Below are positions 45,462 through 55,376 of a stretch of 64,000 nt of DNA, in pieces. Source of the DNA: Caballeronia sordidicola. Its GTDB lineage: Bacteria > Pseudomonadota > Gammaproteobacteria > Burkholderiales > Burkholderiaceae. Where the stretch lies: positions 62,001 to 126,000 of the forward strand of contig NZ_MTHB01000032.1 in NCBI RefSeq assembly GCF_002220365.1. The letters are read 5' to 3'. Position 1 is the stretch's first letter; each line of letters opens with the position of its first letter. The notes under the pieces are model-generated. The model did not search any database, was not told where the DNA came from, and saw only the letters and a program-made list of their open reading frames with translations. Made by a program: the position numbers and the translations under genes.

Positions 45462-46346
45462 CTACCGTTGCGGCGTTGCGTCCGCATGAAGCAAGGGGGC
45501 GAGGCGCGCCGCAGTTTCCTTGAGTTTCGGCACGTTCTTGAGCAGGTCGTCGAGGCTTGCCCGTGCGGTCGGCGCATGCACGGCAAGCGAAGCCAACACG
45601 CCTCTACCGCCGGGCTCGCGCACGGGCACGGCGACCGCGACCATCCCTCGTACGAATTCCTCATTATCGATACCCAGACCCCGTGAAGCCAGCCGGTCAA
45701 GTTCCGCACCGAGCAGGGTCGAGTCGGTGAACGTGCGATACGTGTGCGCCTTGAGTTGCATCCGGGCGAGGATGCGCGCGCGTTCGCCGGGCGCCATCTG
45801 CGACAGGAACAGCTTGCCGCTCGCCGTGCAATGCAGCGGCACGCACATGCCGGGCTGCATGTGCAGGCGCAGGGGTTCATTCGTCTCCACACGCTCGACG
45901 TAGAGCACGGCGTCGCCGTCGAGCACGGTCAGGTTGCAGCTCTCTCCGAGCACATCGACCAGTCCGCGCAGCAACGCGCGGCAGGAGCGGGTAAACGTGC
46001 TGTTCGCGAGCATGGTCAGTGCGAGCTGGGTGGCGCGCGGACCGAGCGTTATGCCTCGGTCCGCACCGCGCGAATCCGGTATGTGTGTGACATAGCCCAG
46101 TGCTTCCAGCGACTCGATCATGCGCGTCAAGGTCGCCTTCGGGATATGCAGGCGCGCAGACAGTTGCGACAGTGAAAACGGTTGTCCGGCCGCGGCAAGG
46201 TGCTCGACCACAATGAGCGCCCGCAAAACGCGAGTGTCCTCGGGAGGCTGTTCCTGTTGCATGGCAGCATGGGAGGCGGCGTTTGAAGCCGTCATTGACC
46301 GGGCATCTGGAGCAGCATTTGACGCGGGGCTCACGGTGTCTTTCAT
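45462..46346 (-). CDS. iseR: IclR family regulator, divergent from isethionate dehydrogenase (IseR-like)
   Basis: A 294-residue IclR protein. A 35-residue Ala/Ser/Gln-rich tail precedes the winged HTH (SLSQLSARLHIPKATLTRMI), and the effector domain follows. ATG 46346 has AGAGG 5 bases upstream; GTG 46352 is the alternative. It diverges from the GMC dehydrogenase with a 224-base control region. In C. necator an IclR-type IseR accompanies isethionate genes, which fits this place. Confidence 0.75.
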   Translation of the reverse strand: MKDTVSPASNAAPDARSMTASNAASHAAMQQEQPPEDTRVLRALIVVEHLAAAGQPFSLSQLSARLHIPKATLTRMIESLEALGYVTHIPDSRGADRGITLGPRATQLALTMLANSTFTRSCRALLRGLVDVLGESCNLTVLDGDAVLYVERVETNEPLRLHMQPGMCVPLHCTASGKLFLSQMAPGERARILARMQLKAHTYRTFTDSTLLGAELDRLASRGLGIDNEEFVRGMVAVAVPVREPGGRGVLASLAVHAPTARASLDDLLKNVPKLKETAARLAPLLHADATPQR

Positions 46347-46446
46347 TGGCACCTCTGATTAAGACTGAAGGGTGTTCGACGCGAGCAATCGGGTCGGGGA
46401 GAACCCGAATAAACACTTGAACGCAGCCCTTAAAGTGGAACAAAAA

Positions 46447-46461
46447 GGTTCTTTTTGAACC
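46447..46461. promoter_or_regulatory. GGTTC-N5-GAACC operator candidate
   Basis: A perfect 5-bp inverted repeat around five T's, in the region shared by the IseR-like gene (-) and the GMC dehydrogenase gene (+). A GGAAC half-site (46437-46441) lies next to it. Likely IclR-protein target. Confidence 0.45.
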
Positions 46462-46570
46462 GGTTTCATCGATCGTATCCGGATTTCCTTGAAGGCGGAA
46501 CGAACTATCAATAAATTTCAACGAAACGTACCGAAAAATTCAAAAGACGAAAACAAGGGAGGCATCAGTA

Positions 46571-48229
46571 ATGGCACGGAGTTTTGACTATGTCATCGTC
46601 GGCGCCGGATCGGCCGGCTGTGTCCTCGCCAACCGCCTCTCGGAAAACGGCCGCTACTCGGTGTGCCTGCTTGAAGCCGGTCCGCCTGACCGGTATCTTT
46701 GGATTCATATTCCCATCGGCTACGGCAAGACCATGTTTCATCCGGTCTACAACTGGGGCTTCAAGACTGACCCCGACCCGAACATGAATGATCGTCAGTT
46801 GTACTGGCCGCGTGGACGCACACTTGGGGGCAGCAGTTCGATCAACGGGCTGATCTACGTGCGTGGTCAGAAGAATGACTACGACCACTGGAGTGCGCTG
46901 GGAAACCGGGGCTGGAGCTGGCAGGAGTGCCTGCCGTACTTCCGGCGCCTTGAACACAATGAGTTGGGGGCGTCGCCGACTCGCGGCGTAGACGGACCGC
47001 TATGGGCCTCCACGATCAAGCAGCGTCACGAGCTCGTGGACGCGTTCATTGCTGCATCGAACAAGACCGGCGTGCCCACCGTCGATGATTTCAATAGCGG
47101 GGATCAAGAAGGGGTTGGTTACTACCAACTGACGACGAGAAAGGGCTGGCGTTGCTCGACCGCGGTGGCCTACTTGAAGCCGGCGCGGCGGCGTCCGAAC
47201 CTGCACGTGGAAACCGACGCACTTGCTTCGAAGATCATTTTCGAAGGCACGCGTGCCGCCGGCATCCGCTACTTGCAGCATGGCCAGATGCAAGAGGTGC
47301 GCGCCAACCGCGAGGTGCTGCTTGCGGCCGGTGCGCTTCAATCACCGCAATTGCTGCAGGTCTCGGGCGTGGGGCCGGCCAAGCTGCTCGGCGAGTTCGG
47401 CATTCCGGTGGTCGCGAACCGGCCGGGTGTCGGCGAGAATCTTCAGGATCATCTGCAAGTGCGGCTGATCTACGAAGTCACGCGGCCGATCTCGACCAAC
47501 AACCTGCTGCATTCCTGGCGAGGCCGCGCGAAGATGGGCCTGCAATGGGCGTTGTTTCGCGAAGGGCCGCTTGCTGTTGGCATCAACCAGGGTGGTTTGT
47601 TCTGCCGTGCGTTGCCCGACGAGGCTAAGACCCCCGACATCCAGTTCCATTTTTCAACGCTCTCCGCCGACTCCGCCGGCGGCGACGTTCACTCGTTTCC
47701 CGGCTGCACGTATTCAATCTGTCAGCTGCGGCCGGAGTCTCGAGGCGTCTTGCGCATTCGCACGAACGACATGCGCGACGCGCCGTCGATGCAGCCGAAC
47801 TATCTCTCGACGGATCTCGACCGCCGCACGACTGTTGCAGGCGTGCGCTTCGCGCGCCGGATTGCCGCCGCGCAGCCGATGGCATCGCTCATGAAACGCG
47901 AAGTGCGTCCCGGCGCCGATGCGCAGACCGACGACGAACTACTGCAGTTTTGCCGCGAATACGGCCAGACGATCTTTCATCCGTCGGGGACGGCCAAGAT
48001 GGGCGTGGCGAGCGATCCGCTTGCCGTGGTCGACGAGCGGCTGCGCGTCTACGGCACACGCGGGTTGCGCGTGATCGACTGCTCGATCATGCCGACGCTG
48101 GTCTCGGGCAACACCAACGTGCCGATCGTGATGGTCGCCGAAAAGGCATCGGACATGATTCTCGCCGATGCCCGCGCCGACGACCGTTCCAGGACCGCGC
48201 CTCTCGAAGAAGCCTTGGCGCCGCATTGA
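46571..48229 (+). CDS. iseJ: GMC flavoprotein, candidate isethionate dehydrogenase
   Basis: A 552-residue GMC oxidoreductase. FAD motif GAGSAGCVLANRL (11-23), GMC signature region RGRTLGGSSSINGLIYVRG (81-99) and C-terminal active-site His in HPSGTAKMG (near 470). Isethionate dehydrogenase (IseJ) of C. necator oxidises isethionate to sulfoacetaldehyde and is paired with an MFS importer (IseU) and an IclR regulator; the same three genes lie here. GGGAGG precedes the ATG. A choline-dehydrogenase-like role is the alternative, less likely in a sulfonate island. Confidence 0.75.
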   Translation: MARSFDYVIVGAGSAGCVLANRLSENGRYSVCLLEAGPPDRYLWIHIPIGYGKTMFHPVYNWGFKTDPDPNMNDRQLYWPRGRTLGGSSSINGLIYVRGQKNDYDHWSALGNRGWSWQECLPYFRRLEHNELGASPTRGVDGPLWASTIKQRHELVDAFIAASNKTGVPTVDDFNSGDQEGVGYYQLTTRKGWRCSTAVAYLKPARRRPNLHVETDALASKIIFEGTRAAGIRYLQHGQMQEVRANREVLLAAGALQSPQLLQVSGVGPAKLLGEFGIPVVANRPGVGENLQDHLQVRLIYEVTRPISTNNLLHSWRGRAKMGLQWALFREGPLAVGINQGGLFCRALPDEAKTPDIQFHFSTLSADSAGGDVHSFPGCTYSICQLRPESRGVLRIRTNDMRDAPSMQPNYLSTDLDRRTTVAGVRFARRIAAAQPMASLMKREVRPGADAQTDDELLQFCREYGQTIFHPSGTAKMGVASDPLAVVDERLRVYGTRGLRVIDCSIMPTLVSGNTNVPIVMVAEKASDMILADARADDRSRTAPLEEALAPH

Positions 48230-48418
48230 AGCTGCAGTGAACGGTGTGATCCGTTGTTGCATCAGAAGTAAAAACGAGCCCGGTCCGCATCGCTGATACA
48301 AAGTTGATAACACAGCATGCATACCGGGTAATTCGTGCCCCGCAGGAGACAGGTTTTGGGGCATTGCGTCGGGCGACACGCTGAGGTCGCCGCTCGACCA
48401 TCCATCGGAGAAGACAGA

Positions 48419-49723
48419 ATGGCAGTCGATAACAAGGTCATCCGCCGCGTTGCATTCGCGAGCGTCATCGGAGCCACCGTCGAGTGGTACGATTTTTTCC
48501 TGTACGGCGTCGTGGCAGGCATCGTATTCAACAAGCTGTATTTTCCGGCACACGACCCGCTCGTCTCTACCATGCTTGCCTACGGCACGTTCGCTGTCGG
48601 CTTCGTCACGCGACCGCTCGGCGGCATTATTTTCGGCCACTTCGGCGACAAGGTCGGTCGCAAATCCGCGCTCATCTGCACGCTCATCATCATGGGCGTC
48701 TCGACCGCGGGCGTGGCCTTCGTGCCGACATACGCGCAGATAGGCATCTGGGCACCGATCCTGCTGCTCGCTTTGCGCGTGCTGCAGGGCATCGGGCTTG
48801 GCGGAGAGTGGGGCGGGGCCGTGCTGATGGCTTATGAATATGCGCCGCCTAATCGGCGCGGGCTCTACGCGAGCCTGCCGCAGATTGGTTTGTCGATTGG
48901 TTTGTGCCTCGCGTCGGGTGTGGTTGCCGCCATCTCGAAGTTGCTGCCGGAGAGCGCGTTTCTCTCGTGGGGCTGGCGGCTCGCGTTTGCCATGTCGCTC
49001 GCGCTGGTGGTGATCGGCCTGTATATCCGCGTCAAAGTCATGGAGACACCTGAATTCCTGGCGCTCAAGCGTACCCGGCGCGACGTGAAGGTTCCGTTCA
49101 TTGACATGATCACGCGGTATCGCCGTTCTGTGCTGCTCGGCATGGGCGCACGCTGGATTGACGGCGTCTTCTTCAACATCTTCGCCGTGTTCATGATCGG
49201 CTATCTCACGCAGCATCTTGCAATGAGTCGGACTGAGGCGCTCACGGGCGTCATGATGGCCGCCATCGTGATGTGCTTTTTCATCCCGCTGTTCGGCAAG
49301 ATGTCGGACCTGCTGGGCCGCACGCGCGTGTACCGGTGGGGCTCCCTGATTTGCGGCCTCTCAGTGCTGCCGGCATTCTGGCTGATGGAAAATCAAGCTG
49401 GCAACACGACGATCATCTGGCTCGCGATCGTGATCCCGTTCGGTATCTTTTATGCAATGGTCTACGGTCCGGAAGCGGCGCTGTTTGCTGAGTTGTTCGA
49501 TGCCGAAGTCCGCTACACCGGTATCTCGTTCGTGTATCAGTTCTCGGGAATCTTCGCGAGCGGCCTCACGCCGATCATCGCAACCGCGCTCCTGCGTCTG
49601 AACGATGGCAAGCCTTGGGCCGTATGCGCCTATGTAGTGCTGTCCGCGCTGTTGTCGGCGTGGTGCGCGCACAAGATGGAACCGCGTGCGGACACCTTCG
49701 ACGCGGTCACTCGAGCACACTGA
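48419..49723 (+). CDS. iseU: MHS-type MFS transporter, candidate isethionate importer
   Basis: A 434-residue metabolite:H+ symporter with 12 TM segments. 'GATVEWYDFFLYGVVAG' in TM1 and GHFGDKVGRKS in the loop are the MHS signature. ATG 48419 with GGAG upstream is preferred to the longer open frame from 48335. It lies 189 bases after the GMC gene on the same strand. Its place beside iseJ suggests isethionate uptake. Confidence 0.78.
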   Translation: MAVDNKVIRRVAFASVIGATVEWYDFFLYGVVAGIVFNKLYFPAHDPLVSTMLAYGTFAVGFVTRPLGGIIFGHFGDKVGRKSALICTLIIMGVSTAGVAFVPTYAQIGIWAPILLLALRVLQGIGLGGEWGGAVLMAYEYAPPNRRGLYASLPQIGLSIGLCLASGVVAAISKLLPESAFLSWGWRLAFAMSLALVVIGLYIRVKVMETPEFLALKRTRRDVKVPFIDMITRYRRSVLLGMGARWIDGVFFNIFAVFMIGYLTQHLAMSRTEALTGVMMAAIVMCFFIPLFGKMSDLLGRTRVYRWGSLICGLSVLPAFWLMENQAGNTTIIWLAIVIPFGIFYAMVYGPEAALFAELFDAEVRYTGISFVYQFSGIFASGLTPIIATALLRLNDGKPWAVCAYVVLSALLSAWCAHKMEPRADTFDAVTRAH

Positions 49724-49803
49724 GCGTCTGAATGATCCACGGTAGCCCGCGCGTCGCTTTTGGCGCACGGGGTCCGGGGTCCGGGGTTGTTAGTCAACGT
49801 CAA

Positions 49804-50568
49804 TCAATCATGGAATGTCTTCGCCGTTTCTTCTGCGGCGAGACGCAGGTCGGGCACGAACGCGAGCAGGTCGTCGAGCGCGACCCGGCCGATTGGCGCC
49901 TGCACGGCAATGGCAGCGCATGCTCGATTGCGATCAAGCATCACCGGCACCGCGATGGCGATCAGTCCCTGCAAGTGCTCCTGGTTGTTGATCGCGAGCA
50001 GGCGCCGGCGCGTCGTGCTCAGTTCCTTACGCAAAGCGTCGCGGTCAATAATGGTCCGCTCCGAGTAGGCGCGTAACGGCAGTGTCTCGATCATCCGCTC
50101 GCGCCGTTCGCGGGGCATGAAGCTCAGCAGCAGCTTGCCGCTTGCCGAGCAGTGCAGGGGCACGTGCGAACCCGGCTGCAAATGCATGCGCAACGGCCAC
50201 TCCGTCTCCACGCGGTCGACATAGACCACGTCGTTACCCGACAACATTGTCAGGTTGCACGTCTCCCCGATCTTTTCCACCAGTTGTTCGAGTAGCGCAT
50301 GGCGTGCTGCTGCGGGACCGGCATGCATCAGCACGTTGACCGCGAGCATGCGCACGCGCGGCGAACATTCATACAACCGATCGCCCGCGCCGCGCGTGAT
50401 GAGGTATGCATCCGTCAGCTGCACCAGGATGCGATGCACGGTCTGCTTGGGCAGCGCGAGTGCATCGACGAGATCGGTCATCGAAAGAGGGCGGCCCGCC
50501 TGGGCCAGGGTTTCGAGTACCCGAAACGCACGCACGGCGGCTGCGTTGGATTGATTGGACGTCGACAT
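49804..50568 (-). CDS. sauR: IclR family regulator of the sulfoacetate genes
   Basis: A 254-residue IclR protein with HTH at about residues 15-65 (SMTDLVDALALPKQTVHRIL) and effector domain. It diverges from the SauS-like gene; the 203-base region between them holds a perfect 10-bp inverted repeat. In C. necator the order is sauRSTU with SauR as regulator, and gene content and order agree here. Confidence 0.82.
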   Translation of the reverse strand: MSTSNQSNAAAVRAFRVLETLAQAGRPLSMTDLVDALALPKQTVHRILVQLTDAYLITRGAGDRLYECSPRVRMLAVNVLMHAGPAAARHALLEQLVEKIGETCNLTMLSGNDVVYVDRVETEWPLRMHLQPGSHVPLHCSASGKLLLSFMPRERRERMIETLPLRAYSERTIIDRDALRKELSTTRRRLLAINNQEHLQGLIAIAVPVMLDRNRACAAIAVQAPIGRVALDDLLAFVPDLRLAAEETAKTFHD

Positions 50569-50623
50569 TCCGTCTCCTGAACGCCGTAAATTTTTTATGA
50601 AGAAACTGTATCGATTTTATCGC

Positions 50624-50651
50624 TTTTCGGGACTACGAAACGTCCCGAAAA
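50624..50651. promoter_or_regulatory. 10-bp perfect inverted repeat, SauR operator candidate
   Basis: TTTTCGGGAC (50624-50633), 8-base spacer, GTCCCGAAAA (50642-50651), with no mismatch. It lies in the divergent region between sauR and sauS. A further CGGGAC half-site occurs near 50700. The strongest operator-like repeat in the window. Confidence 0.65.
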
Positions 50652-50771
50652 CTGCATTTTTCCCGGCTGTGGGAGGGGTAGCGAGCGATAGATCGGAAAA
50701 CGGGACTTCGCCGTGCGCGTGGCTGAGTAAATTGCAAATCATCGTGATTATTTTAGCCGGAGCGACGCGTA

Positions 50772-52217
50772 ATGAATGGACACATGAGGGCAGCAGAAGT
50801 GGAGGCGGCCGCCGTCGCCAGTAGCGTTGAGCACGACGTGGCGGAACGGGTTGCACGGGCGCGCGAGGCCCAGAAGGGCTTCGGACACGCGGGACAGGAA
50901 GTGCTGGACGCGGCGGCCGCTGCGGCGGCGTGGGCGATCATGGAGCCGGGGCGCAACCGGCAACTCGCGGATCTCGCCGTACGCGACACGCGGCTAGGCA
51001 ACGCCGACGACAAGTTCCGCAAGAACTATCGGAAGACGCTCGGTCTCTTGCGCGATCTGCACGATGCCAAAACCTGCGGTGTGATCAGCGAGGATTCAGC
51101 CACAGGGATTGTCGAGATCGCGCGGGCGGTGGGCGTGGTCGCGGCGATTACGCCTTCGACCAATCCGGCCGCCACGCCAGCCAACAAGATCATCAATGCG
51201 CTGAAATGCGGCAACGCAGTAATCGTTGCGCCATCGCCGAAGGGGTATTCGTCGTGCGCGTTGCTGATCGAATTTATCCACGCGCAATTCGCCAAGGCGG
51301 GTTTGTCCCCCGATCTCGTTCAGGTACTGCCGCCGCCGATCACCAAGGCGGCGACGGCTGCGCTCTTGCGGCAGTGTGATCTCGTGGTCGCGACGGGATC
51401 GCAGGCCAACGTTCGGATGGCTTACACGAGCGGCACGCCCGCGTTCGGCGTAGGTGCGGGCAACGTGGCGTCGATTGTTGCTGCATCGGCGGATCTGAAT
51501 GATGCGGCGCGGAAAATCCGTCTCTCCAAGACCTTCGATAACGCCACCAGTTGTTCGTCTGAAAACAGTGTCGTGATTGTGGATGCGGTGTATCGGAGCG
51601 CACTCAAAGCGCTCGCTGAAAACGGCGGAGTGTTGCTCGACGCTGCTCAAAAGGAACGGCTGCAAGCGGCAATGTGGACGGGGGGCAAGCTCTCTGCGCA
51701 CTGCACGGCGAAGTCGGCAGTTGAGATCGCGCGATTGGCAGGTCTCGACGACGTCGCGGCCAAGGCGCCCGCTTTCCTGATGGTCGAGGAAGATGGATTC
51801 GGCGAGGAGCATCCGTTCTCGGGCGAAAAGCTCTCACCTGTGCTGACCGTTTACCGCGCGAGGGATTTCGACGACGCTGGCGCTGTCGTGCAGCGCATCT
51901 ACGCGTACATGGGCGCGGGTCACTCGGTCGGTCTGCATTCGGCCGATCCCGCCGAGGCCGTTCAACTCGGCATGAACTTGCCGGTTGCCCGCGTTATCTC
52001 CAATCAGGCGCATTGCCTTGCAACGGGGGGCAATTTCGACAACGGCCTGCCTTTTTCGCTGTCGATGGGTTGCGGCACCTGGGGCCGCAATAATTTCTCA
52101 GACAACCTCGGCTTTCGACACTACCTGAACATCACGCGGGTTGCGTACCCCATCGAAGAGCGCGTTCCGGAGATGGACGACCTGCTCGGCGATTTCTTCA
52201 GGAGGTACGGCCGATGA
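50772..52217 (+). CDS. sauS: acylating sulfoacetaldehyde dehydrogenase
   Basis: A 481-residue CoA-acylating aldehyde dehydrogenase of the EutE/AdhE type, with the catalytic Cys in NATSCSSENS (C261) and the AITPSTNPAATPANK segment (125-139). SauS reduces sulfoacetyl-CoA to sulfoacetaldehyde. The downstream acyl-CoA ligase overlaps it by 4 bases (ATGA), and sauU follows, reproducing the sau operon. ATG 50772 is used; 50784 is possible. Confidence 0.88.
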   Translation: MNGHMRAAEVEAAAVASSVEHDVAERVARAREAQKGFGHAGQEVLDAAAAAAAWAIMEPGRNRQLADLAVRDTRLGNADDKFRKNYRKTLGLLRDLHDAKTCGVISEDSATGIVEIARAVGVVAAITPSTNPAATPANKIINALKCGNAVIVAPSPKGYSSCALLIEFIHAQFAKAGLSPDLVQVLPPPITKAATAALLRQCDLVVATGSQANVRMAYTSGTPAFGVGAGNVASIVAASADLNDAARKIRLSKTFDNATSCSSENSVVIVDAVYRSALKALAENGGVLLDAAQKERLQAAMWTGGKLSAHCTAKSAVEIARLAGLDDVAAKAPAFLMVEEDGFGEEHPFSGEKLSPVLTVYRARDFDDAGAVVQRIYAYMGAGHSVGLHSADPAEAVQLGMNLPVARVISNQAHCLATGGNFDNGLPFSLSMGCGTWGRNNFSDNLGFRHYLNITRVAYPIEERVPEMDDLLGDFFRRYGR

Positions 52218-53839
52218 ACACCCCCGCCACACTGCGCGCATTGATAGACGAACGCGCCGCTCAGTTCCCCGACAAACCCTTCCTCCTTGCGCCCGCTGAC
52301 GACGACGCTAATACAACTTCTAACGCTGGCCGCGCCGGCGTGCTGACGTTCGGAGAATTGCGTGACGCTTGCCAGATGCTCGATGTTCGCTTGCGCGAAG
52401 TGGGGCTGAAGCCGGGCGATGTGGTCTCGGTTTTCATGAGCAACGGCATCCAGACGGCCACGCTGCTGCTCGCCGCGATGTACAGCGGGCTCGTAGCGAA
52501 CCCCCTGAACCTGCTGTGTCAGCCATCGCAGGTGCGATATATCGTCGAGCATTCCGACACTCGGGCAATATTTGTCTCGGAGGAATCGCGAGCTGCGATT
52601 ACGTCTGCCATTGCAGCGCTGCGCGACGAAGGTTTCAACCGCGAGATCCTGGTGATCACCGCCGAGCCTGACGCGCTTCAAGCACCGGTGTTCGCACCAC
52701 CGGAACTCGCGCTCGCCGATGCTGCAACGCAGCCTTCAACGCGGCCTATTACTTCGCAGTTGGCTACCGTCAGTGAAAATCCGCCGCGTGCGGAAGACGT
52801 CGCGCTTCTGATGTACACCTCCGGCACGACCGGTCTGCCTAAAGGCGTGCTCCTCACGCATCACAACCTGGTGGTGAACGCGCGCACGATCACAGCCGAG
52901 CACCGGCTCACTGCCGACGATCGCGTGCTCGCTTCGTTGCCCCTTTTTCACATCAACGGCTTGGTGGTGACGCTTCTGGCCCCGTTGCATCACGGCGGCT
53001 CCGTCGTCGTAGCACCGCGGTTTTCCGCCCGAACGTTTTGGCGCGATGTCACGCGGCACGGCTGCACCTGGATCAACGTCGTGCCGACGATCGTCGCTTA
53101 TCTGCTCAACCAGCAGGACGATCACACCTTCGACCTGTCCGCGCTCAAGTTCTGCCGCAGTGCGTCGGCGGCGCTTCCGGTCGAGCATCACCGGGCATTC
53201 GAGACGCGTTTCGGTGTTGGCGTGATTGAAACGATGGGGATGACAGAGACCGCTGCTCCAGTATTCAGTAATCCATATGAGATTGAAAAACGGCGGATCG
53301 GCAGTATAGGCTTGCCATCCGGCGCGAGCGCGCGGGTGATCGACGCACAAGGCCGCGATTGTGCCAACGACGAATGCGGCGAGATTGTGTTGCGCGGGGA
53401 ACAGGTGATGAGCGGCTACTACAAGCGCCCGGAAGAGACGCGAGCGGCGTTTACGGAGGACGGCTGGCTGCGCACGGGTGACCTTGGTTACCGCGACGCG
53501 GAGGGTTACTTCTACATCAATGGCCGCTCGAAGGAATTGATTATCAAGGGTGGCGAGAACATTGCGCCGCGCGAAATCGATGAGGCGTTGCTCAAGCACC
53601 CGGGCGTGCTTGATGCGGCGGCGGTCGGCTTGCCGGATGCCGCGTATGGGCAGGAGATCGTCGCATTCGTCGTTCCGCGCATGCTGAATGGTCCGCTCGC
53701 CCTGGATCTCGCCGATCTCAGGAATCACTGCCTGCGCGAACTCGGCCGCTTCAAGACGCCGAAAGAATTTCGCCTGATCGATGAACTGCCGCGCGGGCCG
53801 TCGGGCAAGGTGCAGCGGCTGAAGCTCCTGCAAAGCTGA
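52214..53839 (+). CDS. sauT: AMP-forming sulfoacetate-CoA ligase
   Basis: A 541-residue member of the ANL acyl-CoA synthetase superfamily. The phosphate-binding loop is YTSGTTGLPKG (201-211); then come ETMGMTETA, WLRTGDLGY and the C-terminal hinge and Lys region (GRSKELIIKGGENIAPREI, PSGKVQR). SauT activates sulfoacetate to sulfoacetyl-CoA. Translation is coupled to sauS. Confidence 0.87.
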   Translation: MNTPATLRALIDERAAQFPDKPFLLAPADDDANTTSNAGRAGVLTFGELRDACQMLDVRLREVGLKPGDVVSVFMSNGIQTATLLLAAMYSGLVANPLNLLCQPSQVRYIVEHSDTRAIFVSEESRAAITSAIAALRDEGFNREILVITAEPDALQAPVFAPPELALADAATQPSTRPITSQLATVSENPPRAEDVALLMYTSGTTGLPKGVLLTHHNLVVNARTITAEHRLTADDRVLASLPLFHINGLVVTLLAPLHHGGSVVVAPRFSARTFWRDVTRHGCTWINVVPTIVAYLLNQQDDHTFDLSALKFCRSASAALPVEHHRAFETRFGVGVIETMGMTETAAPVFSNPYEIEKRRIGSIGLPSGASARVIDAQGRDCANDECGEIVLRGEQVMSGYYKRPEETRAAFTEDGWLRTGDLGYRDAEGYFYINGRSKELIIKGGENIAPREIDEALLKHPGVLDAAAVGLPDAAYGQEIVAFVVPRMLNGPLALDLADLRNHCLRELGRFKTPKEFRLIDELPRGPSGKVQRLKLLQS

Positions 53840-53968
53840 TCCGCAAAGTTCGGCGATATCCCATCACGCAAAGGAAGCCCTCGACACAAGAACACGAAAC
53901 GGAATAAGCCGCACCGAAGTACCGATCACGAACGTCAAAGACGTCACATGGAAGAGACAGGAGACAGC

Positions 53969-55360
53969 ATGGAACAGCAAGCGACGCAACCGCGGCGCGT
54001 CAAGACGCGTCACATCATTCTCGCGGTCATGTGCCTGATGTATTTCATCTCATACATCGACCGGGTGAACATTGCGGTGGCCGGTCCCATCATCCGGCAT
54101 GAGATGGGATTGACTTCGGGGCAGCTCGGCCTCGTGTTCTCCGCGTTCGCGTATCCGTATGCCGTCATGCAGATCGTCGGTGGCTGGCTTGCCGACAGGT
54201 ACGGACCCAAGCGCGTGCTCACGGTGCTTTCGCTCATCTGGGGCGTTGCGACACTTGCGACCGGCTTTGCCGGCAGCGTGGCGATGCTAGTCGGCTTGCG
54301 CTTCATGCTTGGCGTGGGCGAGGGCGGTGCATTTCCGACAGCGACTCGTGCCTTTACCTACTGGATGCCTGTCGCCGAGCGCGGATTCGCGCAAGGGATC
54401 ACTCATAGCTTCGCCCGCCTCGGCGGGGCCGTGACGCCGCCGCTCGTGCTGGCCGTGGTAGCAACAGGCGGATGGCGCGATGCTTTCATTCTGCTCGGCA
54501 TCGCGAGTCTTGCGTGGACCGTGCTCTATCTGTTCGTGTTCACGAACTCTCCTGAGCAGCACCGTCGTATCACGCCGCAAGAGACGGCGGAGATTGGCTA
54601 TCACGTGGGCGACTGCGACCGTGCCAAACATTGCGCGACACCGTGGCGAAAGCTGATGCACCGCATGTGGCTGGTGACTTTCGTTGATTTTTGCTACGGC
54701 TGGTTGCTGTGGGTCTACCTGACGTGGTTGCCGTCTTATCTCAAGGAGTCGCGGGGATTCGATCTCAAGCAACTCGCGCTCTTCACGGCATTGCCGCTGC
54801 TGGCGGGCGTGATAGGCGATACGCTAGGCGGGACGCTGTCCGACAAGATCTTCAAGATGACTGGCCGGTTGCGCTTCGCACGTTGTTCCGTGCTGGTGGT
54901 TGGATTAGGCGGCTCGCTCGCATTCCTGATGCCTATGGTTAGTACCGCGAATCCGGTGACGGCCGTGCTGTTCCTGTCGGCGTCGTTCTTCTTTCTTGAG
55001 ATTACCAATCCCGTTCTCTGGACACTGCCGCTCGATATTGCGGGCAAGTATGCGGGCACCGCCGGCGGCATGATGAACACCGGCTTTGGCGTAGCGGGCA
55101 TGGTGTCGCCGGTTGTGTTCGGTTACCTGATCGAAACAACGGGCAGCTACAACGTGCCGTTCACCATCTCGGCGTGCTTGCTTGCAGTGGGCATGGTGGC
55201 GGCATTGTTCATCAACCCGCTGAACACGGTCGATGCCGACGAGGATCGCGAGCGTACCGAGGCCGGTTCGCTTGGCGGCATTCCCGCATTCCTGCAATCA
55301 GCACCCGGCCTGCGCCTGGAGCGGCATCACCTGCGCCGGCCGTTGCGCTGGCGCAAGTGA
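53969..55360 (+). CDS. sauU: MFS transporter, sulfoacetate importer
   Basis: A 463-residue, 12-TM transporter of the anion:cation symporter group (YFISYIDRVNIAVAGP in TM1, GGWLADRYGPKRV loop, GVGEGGAFPTA). ATG 53969 has AGGAG 6 bases upstream and is preferred to 53948. It closes the sauSTU operon, 129 bases after sauT. Its stop is only 16 bases from that of the convergent dehydrogenase gene. Confidence 0.85.
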   Translation: MEQQATQPRRVKTRHIILAVMCLMYFISYIDRVNIAVAGPIIRHEMGLTSGQLGLVFSAFAYPYAVMQIVGGWLADRYGPKRVLTVLSLIWGVATLATGFAGSVAMLVGLRFMLGVGEGGAFPTATRAFTYWMPVAERGFAQGITHSFARLGGAVTPPLVLAVVATGGWRDAFILLGIASLAWTVLYLFVFTNSPEQHRRITPQETAEIGYHVGDCDRAKHCATPWRKLMHRMWLVTFVDFCYGWLLWVYLTWLPSYLKESRGFDLKQLALFTALPLLAGVIGDTLGGTLSDKIFKMTGRLRFARCSVLVVGLGGSLAFLMPMVSTANPVTAVLFLSASFFFLEITNPVLWTLPLDIAGKYAGTAGGMMNTGFGVAGMVSPVVFGYLIETTGSYNVPFTISACLLAVGMVAALFINPLNTVDADEDRERTEAGSLGGIPAFLQSAPGLRLERHHLRRPLRWRK

Positions 55361-55376
55361 ATTGCAGCGCTTGAAT

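Noticed and set aside
47939..49216. 425-codon open frame on the - strand
   Set aside because: Covers the 3' end of iseJ and most of iseU in antisense; low-complexity His/Arg/Asp translation.
49768..49786. GGGTCCG tandem copies between iseU and sauR
   Set aside because: Only two to three partial copies in a GC-rich gap; too short to call a meaningful repeat.
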